NCBI GenBank assembly: GCA_031772625.1
Contig: CM062816.1
Coordinates: 1,669,895,058-1,669,959,057 of the forward strand
Source of the DNA: Pinus tabuliformis
Taxonomy: Eukaryota; Streptophyta; Pinopsida; Pinales; Pinaceae
DNA: 64,000 nt
Reading direction: 5' to 3'
In this document: positions 25,530 through 36,810 of the stretch, piece by piece
How positions within the stretch are numbered: the first letter of the stretch is position 1
Layout: every line of letters begins with the position of its first letter
Position numbers and translations under genes: made by a program
The notes under the pieces: model-generated
What the model was told of the DNA's origin: nothing
Seen by the model: the letters and a program-made list of their open reading frames with translations, nothing else
Databases searched by the model: none

Positions 25530-25797
25530 TTCCATCGGTGCCTCAGTCGAGGATAGTTCTTGTGGAACAACCTCGGCTATGGTACTAACAATTTCTTCTG
25601 TTTCAAATCTTTCCTACCATGGTCTATCTTCTTCCATTGGCCCCACAGTCGAGATTAGTTCTTGTGGAACAACCTCGGCTGTGGTACTGACAATTTCTTC
25701 CATCTCCGACCTTCCTGACTCCAATACCTCTTCTTCCATAGGTTCTGCAGTCAGGGCTAGTTCCTGTGGAACAACCTCGACTGTTTCTTCCACTTAA
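25530..25797 (-). repeat. 102-bp in-frame tandem repeat in element B's extra ORF
   Basis: The word AGTTCTTGTGGAACAACCTC (one substitution in the last copy) starts at 25,555, 25,657 and 25,759, exactly 102 bases apart. The unit encodes 34 residues on minus, with EEIVST-AEVVPQEL and PMEED segments. A more distant copy lies at 25,258. Units of whole codons keep the frame open. Confidence 0.85.
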
Positions 25798-26195
25798 AGC
25801 TCCCTTTCTTCATCCTCCATTTCCATCTCTTCTGGAACTTCTTGGTCTATATACTCAACCTCTACTAGTTCCTCCTCCATTCCTTCCGGCTCCTCTTCTT
25901 TAGGAGCTATATCAGTTGTTATCTCTTCTTCTATCGATTCCTAGAATGTTTCCCACAAAATTTGAAACCGGGCTAGGGCATGCATAACCAATAGCCAAAT
26001 CAGACCATGGTTAGCAATGACTACTGCAACTTGTCGTGAACGTCGAGTGGACTGCGCCATCAATTGGAGGCTATTCAGCAAAAGGAACGACATGCTCAAC
26101 GAGAAGACCTCTGATTGTGGAAATCAGAGGTGAGCTAACATCCTGAAATGATACTTAAATACAGTGGTGTATCACCCTTCGCAAGTTATGTATTT

Positions 26196-26785
26196 TGTTA
26201 GAAAATTATATATTACGGAGCAATGGAACACATAAAATATTGCAGAAATATAAACACAGAAAATGCACAAAACAAGAGAGACACAGACATACGTGGTTCA
26301 CCCAGTTTGGGCTACGTCCACCCCGAACAGCCAGTCCTTCCTTCCTATTATCCAGCAAAATGAAGAGACACAACCTACAACAAATCCGCTGTAATATCCT
26401 CTGTTTTCTCTCACAGTCTCACTTCTCTATTTCTTGCTCATAGAATACACATCTATTTCACAGCCTCAAATACAATACCCTCATACAAAGAGAGGGGTTT
26501 CCTTCTAGGGCAAAAAACCCTAAACTAAACATAAGTTCTACCGTCAGATCATCTGCCTAATGAATGGCCCAGATTGACTAGAAATTACTATACTTTTACA
26601 AGGCAATTTTACATTTGTTTTTAGCTTCGGGGGCGCTGCCCTCGAGCCCCCGCCGGGGGACCGATGGCCCCCGGACCCCCGCGGGGGGGACAAGTCCCCC
26701 CCGCGTGGAGGGGTGTACAAGACTTCCTGGGGTATACATCCGGCTGAAACAAAGACCTTTGAACAATCATGCTCCACACACAACA
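26196..26785 (-). mobile_element. Solo LTR, Copia type, in element B
   Basis: 590 bases starting TGTTAG and ending CAACA in plus orientation, flanked by TATTT on both sides (26,191-26,195 and 26,786-26,790). Removing it with one duplication rejoins B's frame as M-K-Y-I-T-C-E-G. On minus it carries GGACGTAGCC and, a few bases on, GAACCACGT, a pair common in plant Copia LTRs just before the primer site, so its sense strand is minus. A GC-rich island full of small inverted repeats lies at 26,628-26,712. No internal sequence remains, so it formed by LTR-LTR recombination. Confidence 0.85.
26628..26712. repeat. GC-rich inverted-repeat island in the Copia solo LTR
   Basis: Runs of 5 to 7 G and C alternate (GGGGGCGCTGCCCTCGAGCC, CCGGGGGACCGATGGCCCCC, then GCGGGGGGGAC with CCCCCC), giving several possible hairpins in DNA that is otherwise AT-rich. 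The short frames read across it on both strands are artefacts. Confidence 0.75.
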
Positions 26786-27180
26786 TATTTCATTACAAAA
26801 CCTTCCACCTCGCCCCATGGATGCGGTAATGAGTTCCAGTCATACCCCCGGCCTTTTTGGACAACGTTCTCACCAGCCTGCAGAAATGCCTCAGGGAACT
26901 CCAGGAGGGAGGTTATTTGAGAAAAATAGCTTTGTCCCTGCTGGGGTAATCCACTAACCTCTACGATAGCCTCCTCTGTGACAGGGATTTCAATCCCTCT
27001 AAGTCGAGAGCTTTCTTCACCCAAATTGAGTGTGAATTCTATTACAATCTCTTCGTCGAATCCCTGCAACCTGTTAAAATAAACATCCCAACCTGCATCG
27101 ACGAAAATATGCCATACTTCCCTATTGTTGCGGACCAATGTGGTATCCTCTAGCTCGTGACGCACAACCAACCCACCCAT

Positions 27181-27640
27181 CGCTATGGAAATAGTAACAA
27201 CACTTGGACACAGTCAGCTATTGGGGAGAGAGTAGTAGCAACCACATTAACAACATGGTGAAAAGCGGTGAAAGCGGCTGGTAAATTTTTGAAAAACGCG
27301 AAGAATAATGGAAAATCATGGTAATACGGTGGAATGATTATAGTAATTAATTCGGATGTAATGGGAAAAGACCGATTGGTTATTGAACGTACATAATTCA
27401 AATTCCAATGCATCGGCAATTATTACGAAATCACAAGATTTTTGGGTTACTGTTCACACCAGATTTGGTAATGATGTATCATTATTATGGTTTTAATGCA
27501 CCGTCATTTGTTTATGATGGGAACCCCCCCCAACTTAAATTTTTCCGTCCGCAGCACATATTTGTCTCATTAATGGAATATTTTAATTGAATCCATAAGA
27601 GTCAACGAAGATGTACCTAGCAACCTACCTGGAGGTGGAC
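27181..27640. other. Spacer between integrase side and extra ORF of element B
   Basis: No gene seen. A run of C (GGGAACCCCCCCC-type, 27,521-27,532) would read as a purine tract on minus, but no LTR start follows it. The short frames here have no domain. Confidence 0.45.
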
Positions 27641-28130
27641 TAACAACATAGTAACTGGCAGAGTAACAATAGTGGCGGAGTAACAACAGCGGCAGAGTAA
27701 CAACAACGATAGAGTAATAGCACTGGCGGAGTAACATCAGCAACGATGTAATAGCACCGATGGAGTAACAACAACAGTTGAGTGACAACATCTGACACTT
27801 AGAAAAAATTTCAGGAGTAATAGTAGTTACAGAGTAACAACACCGACAGAGTAATATTTGCGGCAGAGTAACAACACTGACGGAGTAACAACAACAGTGG
27901 AGTAACAACATCTGACACTTAGAAATTTTTTCAGGAGTAATGGCAGTGGTGGAGTAACAACACCGACGGAGTAACAGTAGCGGTAGAGTAACAACACCGA
28001 TGGAGTAATAGCAACAGTGGAGTAACAAAATCCGACACTAGGAGAAATTTTCAGGAGTAACAACAGTGACGGAGTAACAACACCGACGGAGTAACAACAA
28101 CAGTGGAGTAACAACACCAACTACTACTTG
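27641..28130. repeat. GGAGTAACAACA minisatellite with 120-bp higher-order period
   Basis: Units of about 18 to 21 bases, built on GGAGTAACAACACCGACG, repeat more than 20 times. They are grouped: the marker CATCTGACACTTAGAAA, followed by TTTCAGGAGTAA, starts at 27,789 and 27,909, and a worn copy starts at 28,029, exactly 120 bases apart each time. It lies between integrase and the extra ORF of element B. Because most units are a multiple of 3, long meaningless frames run through it on minus. Confidence 0.9.
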
Positions 28131-28233
28131 GAAAAATTTTGTCAGCTCCTTCTTGTCAGATTTTGATCATTATCCCTGCAAAAGACAAACAAGTAAGTAG
28201 TAACAACATATTATTTATAATTTTTTTTTTAGA

Positions 28234-29346
28234 TCAGAAGGTAGAGAGAACATTCTCTACACCAACAACCATCAAACCAAATTTATCAAAGAGATGTTTG
28301 ATGAAGGCATCCTTAGAAGTTGGACGGTGGTATAATTTCAGATGATGTCCATTCACTAAGAAAGAAGTATAAGCATCATCTATTGTAACTAATCTGACTG
28401 TCCCATTGTCAAACATAGCGTCCACTTCATAGGGTCCCATCCAGCGAGTGCGAAGCCTCCCTTTAAAATCTTTGAAACGAGAGTCATAGAGCAGTGCCCA
28501 ATATCCTGTATGAAACACCTTGTTCTTGATAAATTTATCATGACATTTCATTCTTTGTTGTTGAATAGCAATAGTTTTCTGGATGGCCACTAAATGGATT
28601 TCATCTAACTCATTGAGTTGTTCCAACCAGTGTTTCTGGGCCTTTGATAGACCTAATCCAACTTCCAAAGTTGTTCTAAGCATGTTGATCTCAAATTCTA
28701 CTAGAAACAAGGGAGATTTCCCATAGACTAACTCAAATGGTGGAAACCCGATTGTATCCCTCCATATTGTCTTGTATGCCTAGAGAGCTTCTGGAAGTTT
28801 CTAAGACCAGTCCTAACAATAGCTTGCTACAGTTTTTGTCAAGATATTTTCCAATAGCTTGTTTGTACTTTATACCTGTCCATTCGCCTAGGGGTGGTAA
28901 GGAGTTGTCACCCTATGTTTGACCCCATATTTTTGCATAAGCCTTGATATCATGTGGGATGTGGAAACGAGTACCATATTGAGTAAAAATCTCTTCCAAA
29001 AGAAAATCTGCAACCACTTGTTCTGCTGCTTTCGCAAGAGCCTTGACTTCCACCCGCTTAGTTACATAATCAGTGCAGACCAGAATGCGAACCTTTTGAT
29101 GAAAAGGTGGGTTAAAAGGTCCAATGAAATCAATTGCCCACTTCTCAAAAGGTTCGAGCACTACATAGGGCTGCAATGGCATCTCATCTGATTTTCTAGG
29201 TTGCCCCATGTGTTGACAACTATCACATCTTTAGACATAGTCACGAGCATCACAAAAGATGAAAGGCCAATAGTATCCCATTTGCAGCACCTTGTGGCTT
29301 GTTCTTTTATTTGAAAAATTTCCTCAACAAGGGCCATCATGGGCAA
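28234..29346 (-). pseudogene. Element B integrase
   Basis: The zinc domain is only partly readable (YYWPFIF, then CDSCQHMGQP near 29,220). The catalytic core starts WAIDFIGPF, with the first Asp present. After FLLEEIFTQYG the frame jumps straight to FHIPHDIKAYAK, so the segment that should hold the second catalytic Asp seems deleted (inference). The third motif is read in another frame as NGQVQSTNK, with Gln where Glu is expected. The C-terminal part (28,710-28,234) is a clean open block: WALLYDSRFKDF, RTRWMGPYEVD and VNGHHLKLYH. This module binds DNA or chromatin in the family. Frameshifts at about 28,900 and 28,700 make it non-functional. Confidence 0.9.
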
Positions 29347-29955
29347 CCTTCAATATCTCATAGATCTCATCCTCAGCTACACAATGCCAAATTTGTTGAT
29401 CAACCTCTGTGTGAAAAAGGTACCTTGCCATCCATGAATATCGGGTACTATGATGAATAATTTTCCACTGTTCCTTGTATGACAAGTGATGAGGTACCTT
29501 CCCTGTAGCAAGATAGTTAGCAATATCTGCATACCATGGAGTGTTAGCAGAAATTGCAAAGAGATGCTCGTCTGGAAAATTATCTTCTATGGGTGTACCT
29601 TTAACATTATTATCTAGTCTAGACAAAAAATAAACAACCACATTGTCCTTTCCCAGTTTATCTACTATGGTAATATCAAATTCTCGAAGTAACAACAACC
29701 ATCTCATAATACGACTAGGAGTAATGGGTTTATTCATCAGATACCTGATTGCTGCATGATCAATGTTTACAAAGGTGGGATACCTGGTAATATAATGCTA
29801 GAACTTGTTGATGGCGTAGATGATAGCAAGAAATTATTTTTCAGTCACTATGTAGTTTAACTTGGCAGGAGCCAAGTTTTTACTAACATAGTAAACTGCA
29901 TATGGCATCTTGTCCACTTGCTGTCCCAAAATTGCCCCAGCTACTGTCTGAGAGG
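29324..29955 (-). pseudogene. Element B RNase H and linker
   Basis: Resumes directly after the solo LTR at the residues following HIHVDAS: QTVAGAILGQQ, then YAVYYVSKNLAPAKLNY, then NIDHAAIRYLMNKP, the usual RNase H order. The tail RLDNNVKGTPIEDNFPDEHL leads into the integrase zinc domain. The frame is open for 137 codons (29,737-29,324), with a stop near 29,835 upstream. Confidence 0.9.
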
Positions 29956-29960
29956 CATCA

Positions 29961-32901
29961 TGTCACGACCCTTCCATAAATACATAAAAGTAATTTTTTT
30001 TTTAATGGTAAATTATAATACCCTTACATAACCCCTTTAACATAACTACTATTGCACATAGTTTATCATTGCTTATAGCCGTTCGGAGTTGATATAACTT
30101 GGACACATTTTATTTCCTGACAAACTATATGGTTTATTGGTTTACGGTTCGGCTCGTTTGCATGGGTTACATGTGTATTAAATCGGCAATCGGAATGTAT
30201 GCATTGTCCGACCCGTAACTTTTCCGGCGTTGAGTTGTTGGCGGCATTTAAGATTTCATGGCAGCTGTTTAACAGGTGGCCTGGCTCACCCGCTTGGCCA
30301 TGTGACTCGCCGATCTTCGTACCCTCGGCCTTCACGCCTTGGGTTCCCGCTCCTTTTCTACGGTGGAGATCTAATGACTCAGATCTGAGGGCGGGAAATC
30401 GTCTAAGGGTTTGAGAGCTCTTCATAAACCTTTAGGGCTTCGCTCGCGGCTCATTTGGTACTGGAATGGTTCTCGGATTTCACTTGTCTCTTTACTCTTG
30501 GACTCGTTTCCATTTCTCGCCTCCTCCAGGGCTTCATCAACAGCTCAGAGAATTTATGCTTATTTCCCGGAGTCACTGTGCAGGTAATGTATTTTTGTTT
30601 TGAAATTAGACACAGTTTTTCGCTATAGGTTATCTCCTTCTTCCGGGATTCGCTATTAGTTCTGCATGCGTTTTATCATGAGTTTCACTGCTGGTTTTGT
30701 ATGCATCTATTAACAGTTTGTCTCTTGTTATTTGTCGTATGAAGGTAAGGATTATAGCGATGCCTCCTTTCTGCTTGCGGATTGACGGAACTTCAGTGTT
30801 TCGACCTTCTCCGCCGCGTGCCAGGTAAGCAAATCGGCCCTAAGGTCCTGGTGCGAAAACTGGGGTTTTTCCTTGATGTGCCTGAGTCGGCTGTGATTCA
30901 TACATGTTTGCCTTCTTCTCTTTTTCTTATGTTTACTGGCTTCCCGCTATCTAAAATCCAAGCGAGGATTTCCAGAGTAGGATCCTCATGATTTGCATGT
31001 GTTCTCGTATTCCCAGGTTTTGTGTTCCCGGCTTACCCTGTTGGGTTATGAGGAACAGTCGGTTCCCTTGCGCGGGATAAGCCTTAACCTTGTACAACGA
31101 TTGAGTTATTCGAAGGCAACCTTGTTTTTCTATGTTTAGTCATCCAGATGCAACTGTTTATGTGTAAATGATAAGGGCCGCTGTTGAACTGGCCGCTGAA
31201 TATGGACCCCTCTGTTCAAAGGGTGTTTTATTTGTATTTGATGAATATATTTCATTTGCACTTCCAGTTTCATCGTTTTAATAAAAACTTGCTCTGTAAA
31301 TTGTTGGTTCACTTCTGGTTTTTCCTCGGTTAGTTTTAATAGCATGCCGCTTGTGCTTCAGTATGCTCAGCCCGATATTATCGGCTTGCCATTCTGAATC
31401 GGTTAGCTGTTAAATTTTGTCCTGTGGATGGTATGTATTCTCCGGTTTTCCAGCTTCAACATTTTGCTATTGTCCTCGAGAAGGGTAGGACAGTTGTTAT
31501 TGCTGCTCATTTTTGTTTAAATGCTCCTTTTCACAGTTACGGAACTCTGTATTTCCAGCATATGGGTATTTACTGTTAACGAGCTTAATGTATAATGGAA
31601 ATGTTAATATCGTTACTGAGTATATATGCTTACTTGGTTTGAATGTATGTACATACATGTAAATACTTCCGCTGTCGTCTCCACGGCCACGGTTAGAGTA
31701 GTTTCTGTGGTTGCATTTTGTTGTCCTTTGAATGGAATTCTACGGAATCTAGATTTGGTTCGTATTGCTCTGGTATCTTTTCTTAAGTTAATCGTTCTCA
31801 TAATATTTACTTCTTCAGTATCTTTCGGTTACATGTAATTGTTTCACAGTTTAAGCAGCCTGTTTCGTAATATTTACCTCTTTCGGTATCATTTGGTTAT
31901 ATGTGATTGTTCACAGTTTTAAGCGAACTTTCTTGCTACCACAGACTCGTATAGTTTCTAAACTCTAAACTATGATCACACTGTACGTTTAGATGGTTTG
32001 TCCAGCGGGTATTCATATTACAGTTCTGATAACCCTGGCTGGCAGTCTAAAATAGCTCGAGGCCTTTTACATTCCTTCTTTTAATAATGGATAAACTCAA
32101 GTAATTAAGGATAACCTAATCATTCTTTTAATGCACTAACTGTTCGGATAACCTCCACAGTGCCTCTGGTCCCGACTCATTGTTTTATATATATTTTTTG
32201 TTGAAACTACCGTTAGCATATCAGGTTTTCCTTTTAACAGTTATCTGGCATTAAATCAGTAATATTTGCCTGAATCAAATATATTACAGCAACATAATAT
32301 TGATGTGGGATTTTTATAATGTAATGGGTCTTCACTGCCAACTACTGTGATTTTAGCTAACAGTATTGTCTACAATCACTGTTGAACTAGTTTTTCTTCA
32401 AATACTATTACGTACCTGGTTCGCCAGATTTGTATATATATGCTTCAGAAGTTCACCTGCAATCCATGTTTGCTCTTGTCCTCCCAACCATGAGATCCAT
32501 CGCTAAGACTGGAATCTCCCCCCGAGCTATCTTGCAGGCCTACAGCCCTCAACAAGATACATGCACCTTGTGCCTGGTTATCTGGTCCTTACCAGACTTA
32601 ACCAGCTTTCTTTTTCCTTCTCCTTCTGTCTGTCCCTACAGCACAAAATTTTTGTCTCTGCCCCCTTTTTCCCCTGGAGGCCTTTCCCGTTAGGGAGGGT
32701 AGTTTCATGCAGTTTTCATAACTGATTTCTTCTTCAAATCCTCCTTTCAGAGGTTGCCAGCATTTCAAGAAGTATATATTTTTCCAATATATATTTAATT
32801 CACAGTAAAATAATATGATTAGAGTTTAAAAAAAACAGTCTTTCAACTCTATCTCTTACTACAGTAAAATTCCAATATTTACATTTTCCAGGGTCATCAC
32901 A
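29961..32901 (+). mobile_element. 2.94-kb solo LTR in element B
   Basis: 2,941 bases with ends TGTCACGACCCT and AGGGTCATCACA, an imperfect terminal inverted pair, flanked by CATCA on both sides (29,956-29,960 and 32,902-32,906). Excision joins B's RNase H as HVDA then SQTVAGAI. There is no gag, pol or primer site inside, so it is a solo LTR, or less likely a short non-autonomous element. The length and the TGTCACGACCC end fit long-LTR chromovirus-type Ty3/gypsy elements; plus is the likely sense strand. A GC-richer part at 30,180-30,590 ends in GTGCAGGTAATG, which looks like a transcribed leader with a splice donor. At 31,800-31,930 a unit of about 75 bases is tandemly duplicated. No protein is supported. 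Confidence 0.82.
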
Positions 32902-32906
32902 CATCA

Positions 32907-34063
32907 ACATGAATATGAAACAGTAATGTCCAGTCTGACCCTCGAAGGATCAGAGCTCTACAGACAAGTTCCTTCATTTTCACAAAGGCTGCATCATAAT
33001 CATCTATGCACACAAAATCCTTATCTTTTGTCACCAATTGAAAAAAGTGGATGTGCTATGTAGAATTTTTTTCTATAAAGCGCCTATAATAACCAACACA
33101 ACTGATAAAGCTACGTACCTGCGTGGGTGTTTTAGGTATTGGGAAGTGCAATATTACCTTTATCTTGGTTGTATCCATTTGAATTCGAAGAGTTGAAAGT
33201 AAATGTCCCAAGACTATTCCTTCTTCCATCATCATTTGTCATTTTACTATGCTCAAAGAGACATGGGCCCATTTACATCATTTAAGAACTTTTTCCAAAT
33301 TTGCCAGCCCTTCTTTGAATGAGTCCCCATATGGAGTAAAATCGTCCATATAAATCTCAACACTGTCATCTACCAGATCAGATAAAATCCCTTGAATTGC
33401 CCTTTGGAATGTTGCAGGTGCATTACAGAGATTAGATGGGAGGACCCGGTATGAAAAAGTTCCCCAAGGGCATGTGAAAGTGGTTTTATCCTAATCCTCG
33501 GGCACTATCTGGATTTGGTTATACCCAATAAATCCATCCAGGAAGGAGAAGAACTTCTTCCTAGCCAAAGTATCTAAGACTTTATCAATGGATGGTAACG
33601 AAAAATGGTCTTTTTGTGTTTCCTTATTTAATTCTCTGTAATCCACACATATATGCCATTTACTGTTTTTCTTGGGGACAATCACCAACGGGGAAACCCA
33701 TTGGCTGTCCGAAATGGGGTAAATAAATCCTACATCCAATAGCTTTTAAAGTTATTCCTTGACAATGTTTTTTAGAGCGGGGTTCATTCTCCTCCGGGGC
33801 TATCTCACAGGGCGACAATCCTCTTTGATGCATCTATGATGGGTACATAAATTGGCAGGAATCCCTTTCATGTTTGTGTAGTCCCAGGCGAAGGCTTCTT
33901 TGTGTTTTTGGAGAACATCTGGGAGATGTTTTGTTTGGGATTCTGATATATTTGGATTAATATTTAGGGTCTTCCTTGGCTCTATCTCTATAGACACACT
34001 GTCATGGGACATAGTTGTGGGCAGTTCCTCAAATCCATCTGTTGTTTCAATATTTTCCTGCAT
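32907..34063 (-). pseudogene. Element B reverse transcriptase
   Basis: Reverse transcriptase motifs appear in order on minus: GFIYPISDSQWVSPLVIVPK, then CVDYRELN, then FFSFLDGFIGYNQIQI, FTCPWGTFSYRVLP and NAPATFQRA. The catalytic site YMDDF is intact at about 33,341-33,352. Then follow the connection (FISCVGYYRRFI) and the start of RNase H, cut by the solo LTR at HVDA. Stops lie at about 33,490, 33,750 and 33,270 and near the RNase H start, so it is inactive in spite of the good catalytic site. Upstream FAWDYTNMKGIP marks the beginning of the RT region. Confidence 0.92.
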
Positions 34064-34090
34064 TTCACAGCTTAAGACATATTCTAGAAT

Positions 34091-35314
34091 TCATTGATTC
34101 AAATCTAAAACAAAACAAGGATCACTAATGAAAGTGGTAATTGTGTCATCTTCTATTTCTATTTTCAGCTGAAGGGCTTGCCCAATAGTAAGGACTGGTC
34201 TTAATTCCTCATCTTCAGGTTCAGATTCTTCCCTTGGTAGAGGTTTCTTGCAGCCAGTTGGCTTCACTGATGAGCTAGGTTCTGCAGGAGGGTATAACAC
34301 AAGGTTTTTAGTAACCTGCCCATTTGAGATAACCATATGCCTAGAACGACACCCAATGTAAGCATCTGTGGTTTCCAACCATGGTCTTCCCAGAATCAGG
34401 GGATGGCCACCAACTGGGGATTGTGTTTGCAGCACTAGGAAATCCACAGGGTAATGCCATGAATCAACTGAGATTGTAATGTCCTCCAACTTCCCTACCG
34501 GCTTGACTATAGATTGATCTGCCAGCTCTAACACAGTAGGTGTATGTTTCAAGTTTCGAAGACCCAGTGCATGCATAGCTTCAGTAGTGATGACATTTAT
34601 GGCAACACCCAAATCTACCAGCACATTTGGAATTTCTACTCCATTAATTTGCACAGTTAGAATTGGGTTCTCGGGATCCCCATATTTCACAGGCATAGCT
34701 TTTCCCATCATAAAGTCTGATAGCTTTCCCATCACATGAATGGTGAGTGGGTCCCTTGATTTCTTTCTAGGCTTTTTAGCACAATATTCTCTTAGAGTTT
34801 TTGCATATATAGGTACGTCCCTCATAGCTTGTAACAGGGGAATCTTGACAAACAAATTTTGTAACTCCCCTAACAAGTCAAACTCAGCTTGAGGGATCTA
34901 TTTACTCAAGGCCAATATTTCCAGAAAAGATGGGTCAGCTCGATGTTCTTAAGTAATTAGTGGTTGAGGAGATGACTGATTTTTACTAACTTGGTTCGAT
35001 TCCTCTTCAACTGGTTCTTTCGCCTCACTACCAACTTGTTCAATAATAGCCGGTGAGGGTTGAGCATCTACTACCTGCCCGGATCTCAGATTCATCTCAT
35101 AAAGTTCTGCAGTGGGGATGTTGTATGAAGGTAGGTTGAGGGTGTCAGCTTGCTAAGCCCCTTTATTGTTAGGATTTGGATTGGGTTGGATAGGAAGTCA
35201 GGGATGAACAGGCTGATTACTAGGAGGCACACTAGAGGGTAACTAAAGTTGTTGTTGTGCTACTGACTAGGGAAACTGCCTAGGAGGAGAAGGTCCACGC
35301 CAATTCGAAGTCCA
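34091..35314 (-). pseudogene. Element B protease region
   Basis: A 261-codon open block (34,876-34,091) holds an Athila/Tat-type protease region. LLQAMRDVPIYAKTLREYCA and DPLTIHVMGKLSDFMMGK lead in. The active site reads VLVDLGVAINVITTEAM, with D-L-G as usual in this branch, and GGHPLILGRPWLETTDA is the flap-side motif. An acidic tail follows. Upstream to 35,314 is a Pro/Gln/Ser-rich gag-protease linker with several stops. The protease itself is uninterrupted. Confidence 0.88.
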
Positions 35315-35917
35315 TTAAGAATTCGAACTAGTTTGATGAGCCCACTGCTGCGAGGGTGGAAAGTGATATTGTAGCCACATAGGTGGATAAGGCATAGACT
35401 GAGGACACATATTAAAATTATTGAAATACTGAGATGGGTCTGGAAACATACTTTGATTTACATTTGGTGGCCGAGGTTGCCATGGCTTTTTGGATTCCAT
35501 AAAATACAACTGGTCCATCTCTTCACTTGTCCCTTGAAAAACCACTTTCAATCCTGGCAAGGAGGGACATGAACTGGTTGCATGACTCAGCTCGCAGATT
35601 GCACATTCTTCTATGGAGTTCAATGGACATTCACTCTGTGGATGCTTCTTTCTGCATTTCGGGCAAAATATAGCCATAGTCCTTTCCAATTCCATCTGTT
35701 TCTGTTTTACTTGTAATGTATCCATCTGTGCAGACAAGGTACTCAGGATATCAGTCCTTAAGTTATCCAGCAGATTTCCAATTTCTACCTTTGTGACACC
35801 CCCACTAGATACTTTTGTTGACCGAATCCCTTGTTTATTCCTTGCAACTCCCCTCGAGCATTGAATGCATAACTCACAGATGGTATCGAAGTCCTCTTTT
35901 GATATGTCTCCCTTTCC
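35315..35917 (-). pseudogene. Element B Gag, C-terminal half
   Basis: Resumes after the DNA transposon at GKGDISKEDFDTICELC, the end of the gag capsid region. The Cys/His region CPKCRKKHPQSEC plus CAICELSHATSSC then forms two zinc-knuckle-like groups near 35,570-35,660. After these comes a Pro/Met/Gln-rich tail. The open frame extends further right to 36,019, but those first residues are encoded by the transposon end, not by gag. Confidence 0.85.
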
Positions 35918-36397
35918 TACAACACTGTAAACTTTGAAACGAGAACTGATACTGTTACCCGTTTTGTAGAGATAGCAAAAAAGTGACCCGATTTTGAAAA
36001 GGGGTGATGCAGAACACACATGTTTTTTTTAGAGCATAGTTTTTGGCACATTAATTTTTTTATGTACATTGCATTTTAGAATGGTAGTGAATGATAGTGA
36101 TTTTCATGATGATTTAAAAAAGTGGTTATTCTGCATCAGACCCTTTTTTTAAAAGACCTATTTTTTGACTTTAAATTTTTTAATGTATGAAATGTAAATA
36201 ATTATTTTGTAAATTTAATAATTTTGGAAGTGGTCTTCTTCATATTTTCTAGTTTTTATTTTTATTTGTTTTGTAGTGGGGTTTTTATTGATTTGCATAT
36301 TTAAAGAAGAAGGTTGATATTTTGCATTTTCGATATTCTACATATTTATACATCGTTAATTAAATTTTCAATCCACATGAAATAATTGTCTCTAAAA

Positions 36398-36399
<2 letters not shown>

Positions 36400-36433
<34 letters not shown>

Positions 36434-36503
36434 ACAAAAATAAAAAATAAAAAATGTTAAAAATAAATTATCTCATAAACCATAAAAGAATTTGGAAAAA
36501 AAA

Positions 36504-36551
<48 letters not shown>

Positions 36552-36758
36552 TAAGTAAATATTGAGAAATTAAAAAAAAACATTAGCAAAAACTAGGAAA
36601 AAGAAAAAAAAAAATTAAAAACAAACTAGTCTAAAACAAAAAAGAAGAAAAATAACAAAAAAAATTTAAAAACCTAGTAAAATTAATATTAAAAAAAACA
36701 AAAAATGTAAAAAAATAATTATCTCACAAACCATAAAAGAATTTAGAAAAAAAACAAA

Positions 36759-36805
<47 letters not shown>
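36400..36805. repeat. Three (AT)n blocks in a 251-bp duplicated unit
   Basis: Alternating AT runs at 36,400-36,431, 36,507-36,549 and about 36,763-36,805. The second and third sit in matching surroundings, TCTCA-AAACCATAAAAGAATT before and AAGTAAGTAAA after, which repeat at a spacing of about 251 bases. Confidence 0.85.

Positions 36806-36810
<5 letters not shown>

Larger units (their letters stand above)
23129..27180 (-). pseudogene. Element B post-integrase ORF, broken and split by a solo LTR
   Basis: A long additional ORF between integrase and the 3' LTR. Its N-terminal domain (27,180-26,791) is well preserved: VWHIFVDAGWDVYFNRLQGF, then FTLNLGEESSRLRG, then PVTEEAIVEVSGLPQQG. It recalls the plant mobile domain style of retroelement-derived proteins (family resemblance, not proven). 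At MKY the frame is cut by a 590-bp solo LTR and resumes as ITCEG at 26,190. An acid- and proline-rich middle (25,950-24,400) contains 34-residue repeats, followed by a helical region (24,262-24,065). A C-terminal part has ARALSQVPRYVACIQTCGVR (about 23,410-23,350), and the frame runs to the polypurine tract. More than six stops break it. No signal peptide or membrane helix is evident. Function unknown. Confidence 0.7.

Noticed and set aside
24406-25797. Ser/Thr-rich plus-strand frames (192 and 130 codons)
   Set aside because: They are antisense to the acidic part of element B's extra ORF, whose minus-strand reading carries the repeats in whole codons and continues into the conserved domains.
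27521-27535. C-run as the polypurine tract of a separate minus-strand element ending here
   Set aside because: No TG-starting LTR follows on minus and no terminal repeat pair was found; the tract and LTR at 22,241-23,128 fit better.
27570-28120. Two overlapping long frames on minus (152 and 97 codons)
   Set aside because: They run through the GGAGTAACAACA minisatellite. The repetitive Leu/Cys/Tyr/Val product follows from the unit length being a multiple of three.
27641-28130. Short regular repeats as a CRISPR array
   Set aside because: Units are contiguous variants without unique spacers, and this is plant nuclear repeat DNA.
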